Shown here: positions 35,376-43,012 of the stretch, in pieces
Numbering within the stretch: position 1 is the stretch's first letter
How the letters are laid out: each line of letters opens with the position of its first letter
Source: Streptomyces sp. NRRL S-337
Lineage (GTDB): Bacteria; Actinomycetota; Actinomycetes; Streptomycetales; Streptomycetaceae
Length of the DNA stretch: 64,000 nt
Direction: 5' to 3'
NCBI RefSeq assembly: GCF_000720175.1
Contig: NZ_JOIX01000005.1
Location: 62,001 to 126,000, forward strand
Program-made: the position numbers and the translations under genes
The notes under the pieces: model-generated
What the model saw: only the letters and a program-made list of their open reading frames with translations
Told to the model about the DNA's origin: nothing
Databases searched by the model: none

Positions 35376-36935
35376 ATGCCCGCCGCCACCCCCGCCGGCC
35401 CCCGGCTCCCCGACACCGCCGCGCTGCGCGCCCGCGCGGCCACCGCCCTCCGCCGCTGCGGCGCCGACCTCGACGCCGTCGCGGCCGCCTCCGGCAAGAC
35501 CCTCCCGGCCCGTACGCCCCTCACCGGCGGCCTCCTCGCCGACCTCGCCGCCACCACGCCGGAGCAGATCGACGCGGCCGTCGCCGAGGCGCACCGGACG
35601 TTCCAGGAGTGGCGCACGGTGCCCGCGCCGCGGCGCGGGGCGCTCGTCAAGCGGCTGGGCGCGCTGCTGACCGCCCATCAGGAGGACCTCGCCGACCTGG
35701 TCACCATCGAGGCCGGCAAGATCCGCTCCGAGGCGCTCGGCGAGGTCCAGGAGATGATCGACATCTGCGATTTCGCGGTCGGCCTGTCCCGGCAGCTCTA
35801 CGGCCGCACCATCGCCGGCGAACGCCCCGGCCACCGGCTCTCCGAGAGCTGGCACCCGCTCGGCGTGGTCGGTGTGCTCTCCGCCTTCAACTTCCCGGTC
35901 GCCGTGTGGTCCTGGAACACCGCGATCGCCCTGGTCTGCGGCGACCCGGTGGTCTGGAAACCGTCCGAGCTCACCCCGCTCACCGCGCTGGCCTGCGACG
36001 CGCTGCTCGCGCGGGCCGCCGCCGACACCGGCGCGCCCGCCGGGGTGCACCGGCTGCTGCTCGGCGCCCGGGACTGCGGGGAGCACCTGGTCGACGACCC
36101 GCGGGTGGCCCTGGTCAGCGCGACCGGCTCGGTCCGCATGGGCCGCGAGGTCGCGCCCCGGGTGGCCGCCCGGTTCGGCCGTTGCCTGCTCGAACTCGGC
36201 GGCAACAACGCGGCCGTGGTCACCCCGTCGGCCGATCTGGACCTGACCGTCCGCGCCGTGGTCTTCTCCGCCGCCGGCACCGCGGGCCAGCGCTGTACGA
36301 CGCTGCGGCGGCTGATCGTCCACGAGGACGTCGCCGACCGCTTCCTCACGCGGATCGTCCGTGCGTACCAACAGCTGCCGCTGGGCGACCCGTTCGACCC
36401 GGCCACCCTGGTCGGCCCGCTGATCGGCCCCGCCGCCCGCACGGCGATGTCCGAGGCGCTGGCCGCCGCGCAGCGGGCCGGCGGCAAGCTGCTGACCGGT
36501 GGCGAGCGGTGCCTGGCGGACGAGGCCCCGGAGGCCGCCTACCTGCGCCCGGCGATCGTGCGGATGCCCGAACAGAACGCGATCGTCCGCACCGAGACCT
36601 TCGCGCCGATCCTCTACGTCCTGACCTACCGCACCTTCGAGGAGGCGCTCGCACTGCACAACGACGTGCCGCAGGGGCTGTCCTCCAGCATCTTCACCCG
36701 CGACCAGCGCGAGGCCGAACGCTTCCTCGCCGCCGACGGGTCCGACTGCGGGATCGCCAACGTCAACATCGGCACGTCGGGGGCGGAGGTCGGGGGCGCC
36801 TTCGGCGGGGAGAAGGAGACCGGCGGCGGCCGCGAGTCCGGCTCCGATGCCTGGCGTGCCTATATGCGCCGGGCCACCAACACCGTCAACTACTCGACGG
36901 ACCTCCCGCTTGCCCAGGGTGTCAGCTTCGGGTGA
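35376..36935 (+). CDS. amaB: ALDH7-family aminoadipate-semialdehyde/P6C dehydrogenase
   Basis: Protein of 519 residues. ALDH7/antiquitin landmarks are strong: WHPLGVVGVLSAFNFPVAVW, GDPVVWKPSELTPLTALA, LLELGGNNAAVV with general-base Glu273, GTAGQRCTTLRRL with catalytic Cys307, and GGAFGGEKETGGGRESGSDA. ALDH7 enzymes oxidise 2-aminoadipate-6-semialdehyde (piperideine-6-carboxylate) to 2-aminoadipate with NAD. It follows hglS and completes a pipecolate-to-2-oxoadipate degradation set apart from the aminotransferase step. Confidence 0.9.
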   Translation: MPAATPAGPRLPDTAALRARAATALRRCGADLDAVAAASGKTLPARTPLTGGLLADLAATTPEQIDAAVAEAHRTFQEWRTVPAPRRGALVKRLGALLTAHQEDLADLVTIEAGKIRSEALGEVQEMIDICDFAVGLSRQLYGRTIAGERPGHRLSESWHPLGVVGVLSAFNFPVAVWSWNTAIALVCGDPVVWKPSELTPLTALACDALLARAAADTGAPAGVHRLLLGARDCGEHLVDDPRVALVSATGSVRMGREVAPRVAARFGRCLLELGGNNAAVVTPSADLDLTVRAVVFSAAGTAGQRCTTLRRLIVHEDVADRFLTRIVRAYQQLPLGDPFDPATLVGPLIGPAARTAMSEALAAAQRAGGKLLTGGERCLADEAPEAAYLRPAIVRMPEQNAIVRTETFAPILYVLTYRTFEEALALHNDVPQGLSSSIFTRDQREAERFLAADGSDCGIANVNIGTSGAEVGGAFGGEKETGGGRESGSDAWRAYMRRATNTVNYSTDLPLAQGVSFG

Positions 36936-36958
36936 CCACCGCCTGGCCGGCCGCCCGG

Positions 36959-37720
36959 CTACCAGGTCCGGCCGAGGTCCCGGACCAGGGTGGGGGAGGG
37001 GCGCGGGATCTCGCCGAAGTCCTCGTCGTCGCTGTCCACCACGAGCTGGTTGATCACGTGCTCCAGGGCGGCCGGCAGGGTGGGGGCGAGCCCGCTGTGC
37101 CACTGGACCAGGAGGTTGTGCCGGGCCGCGTCCGGGAGCAGCTGCTTCTCGTCGAACGCGGCCACCGAGGGACGCTCCTCATCGGGCCCGTGCGCGGCCT
37201 GCTCCCGCCAGTACGCGGCGTCGCGGTATTCGCCGTTGCGGCGGTGCGAGAGGTACAGGCAGTAGGCGGCGGTCCGGCTGCCGGCGCCGGCGCCGAAGTG
37301 CCACCAGAAGTGCGCCGCGTCGGTGCGGCCCGTGATGTGCAGCAGACAGGCGAAGACCAGCGCACCCTCGGGGTCGATGTGGTGGTCGTCGACCAGCCGC
37401 TCCAGGCTGGCCGCGGCCGCCGCGGCGTTCACCACCAGCGCACAGGCCAGCTGGAGTTCATGGGTGGCCTCGTCCCGGGTACTCGGATAGCCGCTCGGCG
37501 CCGCCCGGTCGGCCCGGACCGGCAGCCCGGCCGGCCCGGCCCCGTCCGCCGCGAGGGCGCCCGCCGGTACGGGGACGCCGATCCGGCGGGGGCCGCCGGG
37601 CGGCGTCGGCCCGCCGAGACCGTACAGCCCCGCCGGTCCGTCGGTCCCGGCGACCGCGGCGGCGGCGCTGAGCAGCGTCTCAACGGTCTCCCGCCGCCCG
37701 GTGGAATGGGTGTGCGACAT
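36959..37720 (-). CDS. Helical-repeat protein paired with a sigma factor
   Basis: Protein of 253 residues with Ala-rich helical hairpins suggesting TPR- or Sel1-like repeats (VFACLLHITGRTDAAHFWWH, GNL-free region AAYCLYLSHRRNGEYRDAAYW), ending in an acidic patch (VVDSDDEDFGEIPRPSP). ATG 37720 lies three bases from the stop of the upstream sigma factor gene, with AGGGGG before it, so the two are translated together. It may be an anti-sigma or accessory factor, but I recognise no family. Confidence 0.75.
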   Translation of the reverse strand: MSHTHSTGRRETVETLLSAAAAVAGTDGPAGLYGLGGPTPPGGPRRIGVPVPAGALAADGAGPAGLPVRADRAAPSGYPSTRDEATHELQLACALVVNAAAAAASLERLVDDHHIDPEGALVFACLLHITGRTDAAHFWWHFGAGAGSRTAAYCLYLSHRRNGEYRDAAYWREQAAHGPDEERPSVAAFDEKQLLPDAARHNLLVQWHSGLAPTLPAALEHVINQLVVDSDDEDFGEIPRPSPTLVRDLGRTW

Positions 37721-37722
37721 GG

Positions 37723-38367
37723 TCAGTTCCCCCTGGGATTTCCCTGATCGATTCCGAGCGCCGCGGCGAGCTTGCGCTTGCCGCGGCTCGCGTAGGAGCG
37801 GACGGTGACTTCGTCGACGCCGAGCAGGGCGCCGATCTGGGCGTCGCTGTAGCCGATGACGTGCCGGAGCACGATCACGTCGCACTGCCGCTCCGGCAGT
37901 CTGGCGATCGCCGCGTACAGCCCCAACTGGCTTTCCAGCATGGCGAATTGCTGCTGGCACTCGCGCAGCAGGGCATGGGTGACCACGGCGAAGGCGGCGG
38001 TCTCGGTGAGGGCGGTGGGCTGCTGGTGGTCGTAGAGCCACTCCACCACCCGCTCCTTGAGGACCGACCAGGCGTACGCCTCCACCGACGCCTGCCGCAG
38101 CGCGTGCGGCCACAGCCGGCCGAGCTGCTCGTAGGCGGCGAGCGCGACCTCGCGGGCCGCGGGCTCGCTGCCCGTGTGCAGATAGGCGTAGGTGAGCCAC
38201 TTGCGGGCATGGGTCGCGAGGAACGCCTCGAAGGTTATGGACAGCTGGCGGTCGGACCGGGCCGGTGTGACAGGCGGAAGCGGGCACCGGGGGAGCGCGG
38301 CTAACTCCGTGATGAGGGTGTGCGCCGGGGCGCACGCCGGTAGAAGTCGGTCCCGGTCTGCGCTCAC
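37723..38367 (-). CDS. ECF-like RNA polymerase sigma factor
   Basis: Protein of 214 residues. A region-2-like N-terminal part (FEAFLATHARKWLTYAYLHTG) and a clear region 4 (LPERQCDVIVLRHVIGYSDA, then QIGALLGVDEVTVRSYASRGKRKL) identify a sigma-70-type factor close to the ECF group. It is the first gene of a pair with a helical-repeat protein and is divergent from a methyltransferase gene. Confidence 0.88.
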   Translation of the reverse strand: MSADRDRLLPACAPAHTLITELAALPRCPLPPVTPARSDRQLSITFEAFLATHARKWLTYAYLHTGSEPAAREVALAAYEQLGRLWPHALRQASVEAYAWSVLKERVVEWLYDHQQPTALTETAAFAVVTHALLRECQQQFAMLESQLGLYAAIARLPERQCDVIVLRHVIGYSDAQIGALLGVDEVTVRSYASRGKRKLAAALGIDQGNPRGN

Positions 38368-38758
38368 GAGCAGTCCTCGTTCCGTTTGCCGTGCGCCGCT
38401 GACCGGGTGGCGGGGTCCCGAGGACAGCGGGAGGGCGGTTTGCCCTCACCCTCCAATGAACCGGAAACAGGGCCCGTTTGTGGCACGAGGGGCGCAAAAA
38501 TCTTCCGCTGCGTATTCATATGACTACCCATGACGATGGCATGTGACGAATCGTGACACCGGCATGGCGGGCTGTCACTGCCTGCGCGGGTGTGCGCCCC
38601 GCATGATCCGGCCGTCACCGGGCAGAGCTCCCACAGTCCAGCGCACAACGGCCGAAAGCCCGCGCTGGGGGCGCACGCTTCCTTCGCATGCGCCCCCGGC
38701 CCGCCCGGCCGGCGGCGCTGTGTCCGAGTGTGAGCCGTACCTGGGGAGGCAGCGGACG
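38368..38758. other. Divergent intergenic region, 391 bases
   Basis: It separates the sigma-factor gene from the methyltransferase gene. It must hold both promoters, but no strong -35/-10 pair is visible. An AT-richer stretch at about 38500-38550 contains ACGAATCGT, a nearly symmetric element between two CATG sequences. No coding frame here is supported. Confidence 0.4.
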
Positions 38759-39577
38759 ATGAACGAACACGAGCCCGTGGTGGACCTACAGCTGGACCGG
38801 GCCCACTCGTCCCGGATCTACGACTACTTCCTGGGCGGCAAGACCAACTTCCTGGCCGACCGGATGGCCGCCGGCAGCGTGCTCGGAGTGTTCCCCGCCG
38901 CACTGGTCGCGGCCCGCATCAACCGCGAGTTCATGCACCGCGCCACCCGCTTCCTCGCCGAGTCCGGCCTGCGCCAGTTCCTCGACATCGGCACCGGCAT
39001 CCCCACCCCGCCCAACCTGCACGACATCGCCCAGGGCAGCGCCCCCGACGCCCGGGTCGTCTACACCGACAACGACCCGATCGTCCTCGCGCACGCCGCG
39101 GCCCTGCTGCTCAGCACCCCCGAGGGCCGCACCGCCTACGTCCAGGCCGACGTCACCGACCCCGGGGGCATCCTCGGCGCGCCGCAACTCCTCGACACCC
39201 TCGATCTGTCCCGGCCGGTCGCCCTCAGCCTCAACGCCCTGATGCACTTCGTCCCCGACGACGGCCGGGACCGCGCCCACACCATCGTCGAAACCCTCAA
39301 GGCGGCCCTCCCCAGCGGCTCCACGCTCGCCATGAGCCACGCCACCGCGGACTTCGCCCCCGAGACGATGCAGAAGATCCTCAAGATCTACGGCGATGCC
39401 GGGACCCGCCTGCAGTTCCGCTCCCGCCCCGAGTTCCTCCGCTTCTTCGACGGCTGGGACCTGCTGGAGCCGGGCATCGCCCTCTCGCACCAGTGGCGCC
39501 CGGACGACCCTGCCGACGCCACCCACGTCACCGACGCCGAGGCCGCCTGCTACGCGGCCGTCGCCCGCAAGCCCTGA
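38759..39577 (+). CDS. SAM-dependent methyltransferase (DUF574/Methyltransf_19)
   Basis: Protein of 272 residues with the actinobacterial DUF574 layout: HSSRIYDYFLGGKTNFLADR, FLDIGTGIPTPPNLHDIAQ (SAM-binding), VVYTDNDPIVLAHAAALL, ALSLNALMHFVPD. ATG 38759 follows GGGGAGG at nine bases. Substrates of this large Streptomyces family are not established. Confidence 0.92.
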   Translation: MNEHEPVVDLQLDRAHSSRIYDYFLGGKTNFLADRMAAGSVLGVFPAALVAARINREFMHRATRFLAESGLRQFLDIGTGIPTPPNLHDIAQGSAPDARVVYTDNDPIVLAHAAALLLSTPEGRTAYVQADVTDPGGILGAPQLLDTLDLSRPVALSLNALMHFVPDDGRDRAHTIVETLKAALPSGSTLAMSHATADFAPETMQKILKIYGDAGTRLQFRSRPEFLRFFDGWDLLEPGIALSHQWRPDDPADATHVTDAEAACYAAVARKP

Positions 39578-39611
39578 CGCGAGGAGAGCCGGGCGCCGAC
39601 AGCGGGCCGGA

Positions 39612-39641
39612 AGCGGGCCGGACGGGGCCGCCCCGCCCGCT
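39612..39641. terminator. Convergent terminator hairpin
   Basis: AGCGGGC (39612-39618) and GCCCGCT (39635-39641) form a 7-bp stem between the methyltransferase gene and dhaM. Confidence 0.4.
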
Positions 39642-40090
39642 CATTCCTTCCGGTACCCGTACGCCTCCCCGGCCGCCGCCGCGACCGCGTCCAGATCCGC
39701 CCCGGCCGAGGCGGTGACCACCGCGGCCACCGCACCCTCCACGAAGGGGGCGTCCACCAGCCGTGCGCCCTCGGGGAGTTCGTCCCCCTCGGCGAGCAGC
39801 GCCTTGACGGTCAGCACCGCGCTGCCCAGATCCACCAGCAGCGCCACCCCGGCACCGCGGTCCACCCGCCGGGCCGCCTCGGTGATCAGCTCCGCGCTGG
39901 TGCCCAGCCCGCCGTCCGGGGTGCCGCCGGCGGCGGCCACCGGCGCCTTGGCGCCGCCCCCCGCCAGCCCGACGGCCAGCGCGGCCACGGACTCCGCGAC
40001 CGGCCCGCTGTGCGACACCAGCACCACCCCGACCAGCGCCTGCGCGCCGCCGGCCGGGCCCTGGCCGCTCACCTCGCCACCGCCGCTCAC
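39641..40090 (-). CDS. dhaM: Dihydroxyacetone kinase phosphotransfer subunit
   Basis: Protein of 149 residues, the EIIA-like subunit. LVSHSGPVAESVAALA carries the phosphorylated His27, and LLVDLGSAVLTVKALL fits the family. It passes phosphate from PTS HPr to DhaL. It contains only the first domain of enterobacterial DhaM, so the other PTS proteins must come from elsewhere. It starts in an ATGA overlap with dhaL. Confidence 0.92.
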   Translation of the reverse strand: MSGGGEVSGQGPAGGAQALVGVVLVSHSGPVAESVAALAVGLAGGGAKAPVAAAGGTPDGGLGTSAELITEAARRVDRGAGVALLVDLGSAVLTVKALLAEGDELPEGARLVDAPFVEGAVAAVVTASAGADLDAVAAAAGEAYGYRKE

Positions 40091-40695
40091 CTCGCCACCT
40101 CGGCGAGTGCCGCGAACAGCAGCGCCGAGGACGTGGCCCCCGGGTCCTGGTGCCCGATGCTGCGCTCGCCGAGATAACTCGCCCGCCCCTTCTTGGCCAG
40201 CATCGGCACCGTCGAGCGCGCGCCTTCCTCGGCCGCCCCGGCCGCCGCCTCGAAGGACGTGGCCAGCCCTGCCACGGCGGGCACCAGCGCATCCAGCATC
40301 GTCTTGTCACCCGGCGCCGACCCGCCCAGCTTCCCCACCGCGTCCACGCCGGCCCCCAGCCCGGCCCGCAGCTCCTCGGCGGACACCTGCGCCGCATCGC
40401 CCAACGCCTTGCCCGTACGCCGCAGCAGCGTGCCGTACAGCGGTCCGGACGCCCCGCCCACGCTGGAGATCAGCTGCCGCCCGGCCGCGGTCAGCACCGC
40501 GCCGGGCGTGGCCGGCGGCTCCGCCTCCACCATCTTCACCACGGCCGCGAAACCACGCTGCATGTTCGTGCCGTGGTCGGCGTCACCGATGGCCGAGTCC
40601 AGCTCGGTGAGCCGCTCCGCCTCCCGGTCGATGGCGGCGGCCGCCGCCGTCATCCAGCGTACGAAGAACGCGGCATCCAGGGCCGTTCCGGACAC
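40087..40695 (-). CDS. dhaL: Dihydroxyacetone kinase ADP-binding subunit
   Basis: Protein of 202 residues. The metal-ADP site is DSAIGDADHGTNMQRGF, and GGASGPLYGTLL and KTMLDALVPA are also diagnostic. It transfers phosphate to dihydroxyacetone bound by DhaK. GTG 40695 follows GAGGAGAG. The 4-base overlap with dhaM indicates coupling, while 111 bases separate it from dhaK. Confidence 0.95.
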   Translation of the reverse strand: MSGTALDAAFFVRWMTAAAAAIDREAERLTELDSAIGDADHGTNMQRGFAAVVKMVEAEPPATPGAVLTAAGRQLISSVGGASGPLYGTLLRRTGKALGDAAQVSAEELRAGLGAGVDAVGKLGGSAPGDKTMLDALVPAVAGLATSFEAAAGAAEEGARSTVPMLAKKGRASYLGERSIGHQDPGATSSALLFAALAEVAR

Positions 40696-40806
40696 GGACC
40701 ACTCTCCTCAGATCGAGTTGCTCTCGGTTCACCTGCGGCAACGGGTACCCAGCTACATACACGGGCACCAGGACGGGTAAACGGCCCGGCGCCGCCGGGG
40801 GATCCG

Positions 40807-41799
40807 CTAGCGGCCCCACCGGAGCCCGGCCGTCTGCACCGGCGCGTCCCACAACCGCAGCAGCTCCCCGTCCACCTGGCACAGCGTCACCGAACAGCCC
40901 GCCATGTCCAGCGACGTCACGTAGTTGCCGACGAGCGTACGGGCCACCGCCACCTTGCGCTCGTCGAGCACCCGGCGCACCTCCGCGGAGAACCCGTACA
41001 GCTCCAGCAGCGGTGTCGCGCCCATGCCGTTGACCAGCACCAGCACCGGCAGCCGCGGTTCGAGGTCCTCCAGGACCGCGTCCAGCGCGAAGTCCGCGAT
41101 CTCCCGCGAGGTCATCATCGGCCGCCGCTCCCGCCCCGGCTCACCGTGGATGCCCACCCCCAACTCCAGCTCACCGGCGGGCAGATCGAACGTCGGGCTG
41201 CCCTTGGCCGGCGTCGTGCAGGCGCTCAGCGCCACCCCGAAGCTGCGTGAGGACCGGACGACCTGCCGGGCCACCGCCTCCACCCGCTCCAGCGGCATGC
41301 CTTCCTCGGCCGCCGCTCCGGCGATCTTCTCCACGAACAGCGTCGCGCCCGTGCCGCGCCGCCCGGCCGTGAACGTCGAGTCCGTCACCGCCACGTCGTC
41401 GTCCACCAGCACGCTGGCGACCTGGATCCCCTCGTCCTCCGCCAGTTCCGCCGCCATCTGGAAGTTGAGCACGTCCCCGGTGTAGTTCTTCACCACGAAC
41501 AGCACCCCGCGCCCGCTGTCCACCGCGGCCGCCGCCCGCACCATCTGGTCCGGTACGGGCGAGGTGAACACCTCTCCGGGGCACGCCGCGTCCAGCATCC
41601 CGGGCCCGACGAAGCCCGCGTGCAGCGGCTCGTGCCCGCTGCCGCCCCCGGACACCAGCGCCACCTTCTCCGTCACCGGCGCGTCCCGCCGCACCACCAC
41701 CCGGTTCTCGGCGTCCACCACCAGCTCCGGATGCGCGGCGGCCATCCCCCGCAGCGCATCACCGACGACGGTCTCCGGCACGTTGATCAGCATCCTCAT
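40807..41799 (-). CDS. dhaK: Dihydroxyacetone kinase substrate-binding subunit
   Basis: Protein of 330 residues. GGGSGHEPLHAGFVG and FVVKNYTGDVLNF are typical, and GIHGEPG at residue 218 holds the histidine that binds dihydroxyacetone covalently. Dihydroxyacetone becomes dihydroxyacetone phosphate and enters glycolysis. AGGAGG lies six bases before ATG 41799. First gene of dhaKLM. Confidence 0.96.
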   Translation of the reverse strand: MRMLINVPETVVGDALRGMAAAHPELVVDAENRVVVRRDAPVTEKVALVSGGGSGHEPLHAGFVGPGMLDAACPGEVFTSPVPDQMVRAAAAVDSGRGVLFVVKNYTGDVLNFQMAAELAEDEGIQVASVLVDDDVAVTDSTFTAGRRGTGATLFVEKIAGAAAEEGMPLERVEAVARQVVRSSRSFGVALSACTTPAKGSPTFDLPAGELELGVGIHGEPGRERRPMMTSREIADFALDAVLEDLEPRLPVLVLVNGMGATPLLELYGFSAEVRRVLDERKVAVARTLVGNYVTSLDMAGCSVTLCQVDGELLRLWDAPVQTAGLRWGR

Positions 41800-42437
41800 G
41801 GGTACCTCCTGGCGAGACTAACAGGTGTGCCTGTGACCGGCGTCTTTGCAGGTCAGAGTGTCTATGCAGCATTGTTGATCTTGGCGGTCCATGGCGGGCG
41901 CAAGCGACCTCCAGCGGGACTGATGCTGACCTCATGCTGACTCTACTGATGCTCCGTCAGCTATTGGGTCGAGGACTCGACACGGCTGGTGAGATCGCTC
42001 CAAGGGCAGTATCTGCCCCCACGCGACCAAGGTCACGTGTGCCGGAGGCAGACTTTGCGGGCGTCGCCCGCGAACGGTCGAGACCGGACCCGCACCGCCC
42101 GGCGCGGACGGGGATGACCCACCGCCGGCTGGACCGGGTGGCGGCCGCCGAAGGCCACTCCGTCCGGACTTGCTGCCCGTACCTGCGCAGGCGCGCCATC
42201 AAGGTCGCCCTCCCGAGCGCTGTGCCCGATGAGGGGGCCTTCCGTGGAAGCCCTGGAGAAGCAGGCCGCCTCCGAGGCAGTGGGTGCACGGCAGTCGGTC
42301 GCGGGAATCATCGTTTTTCCTGCTCCCGACAGGCCGAGAGCCCGCGTGCGGGCTGCGACCGGCATGAACTCGGGCGCGACGGAGACCTGTCCCGGGGTGC
42401 GGTGGTACGCCAGGGGCCGGCAGAGGCCAGGCGGAGC
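41800..42437. other. Non-coding stretch left of the island
   Basis: About 640 bases between dhaK and the tRNA-like sequence. Several open frames occur, but none has a convincing start, codon pattern or recognisable family, so I call none. GTTGATCTTGGCGGTC at 41874 resembles GTTGATCTTTGCTGGTC at 42973, possibly a remnant of an insertion boundary. Confidence 0.4.
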
Positions 42438-42511
42438 GTGGCCCCCGGCGGGATGTGAACCTGCGACACCCGCTTCCGGTGCGGGGTCACCTGCCTGACC
42501 GGTGGTACTGG
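42438..42511 (-). pseudogene. Decayed tRNA-like sequence (tRNA-Arg-like 3' half)
   Basis: On the minus strand a cloverleaf-like order is visible: a D-arm CACC/GGTG, a 5-bp anticodon stem CCCGC/GCGGG around ACCGGAA, a T-arm containing CAGGTTCACATCC and an acceptor 3' strand CGGGGGC. The 3' half from GCGGGTGTCGCAGGTTC onward resembles actinobacterial tRNA-Arg. The acceptor stem pairs at only four of seven positions, one T-stem pair is lost and position 33 is not U, so it is not a working tRNA. It sits where codon composition changes, as expected for an old attachment site. Confidence 0.5.
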
Positions 42512-42918
42512 CGACTGCAGGGTGGTGTGGTGCTGTCCTTGCGGGGCAGCGCCAGCCGGCCAACGCACCCTGAAGCGAGACGAATCGCCTGCATACGGCC
42601 CGGAAAAAGATGCCGTCACCTGGCAACTCCCCTGCCCCTCACGGACATCGACCCCAGCCGAACGGGGCGCACCTCACACACTCGCGTCGAGATCACAGGG
42701 AAGCGTTTCCGGCGCCGGAAGAATCATCCGGAATTCAACATTCCAGAGTGCCGGCAAGAAGGCCGCTCCAGCGGCCTCGCGTTCAGTGCAAGCGAAGTAG
42801 GGCGTTAAGTCGGCCTCAAGGGGAATGGGAATGATTGTGCCGATGTAGACCCATTAATCATGTTGAAATCTGCACTAATAACCCTTGGGCTCCCAAGATG
42901 CGCAATGATCAGCCACAC

Positions 42919-42931
42919 CTTTGCAACAAAG
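42919..42931. promoter_or_regulatory. Palindrome upstream of the permease, candidate AsnC site
   Basis: CTTTG-CAA-CAAAG is a perfect 5-bp inverted repeat with a 3-base spacer, 82 bases before the permease start. It is the only clear palindrome there and suits an AsnC/Lrp dimer. The flanking bases from 42512 to 43012 contain no supported gene and are AT-richer than the chromosome. Confidence 0.4.
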
Positions 42932-43012
42932 ACGCGTTACGCAGGGCGTTGGGCCGCCCTAGGCTGAGTGCTGTTGATCTTTGCTGGTCACGGCGTTAAC
43001 GGGGGCACTTCC

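Noticed and set aside
33779..37747. A very long open frame of over 1,300 codons on the plus strand
   Set aside because: It is a high-GC shadow across three well-supported genes and has an Arg/Pro-rich nonsense composition.
41934..42498. Open frames of 90-200 codons in the gap beside dhaK
   Set aside because: No start signal, no codon bias consistent with either the chromosome or the island, and no recognisable motif. A transposase remnant was considered, but no diagnostic residues are present.
42438..42511. A functional tRNA gene
   Set aside because: Three acceptor pairs and one T-stem pair are lost and position 33 is not U, so it is treated as a relic.
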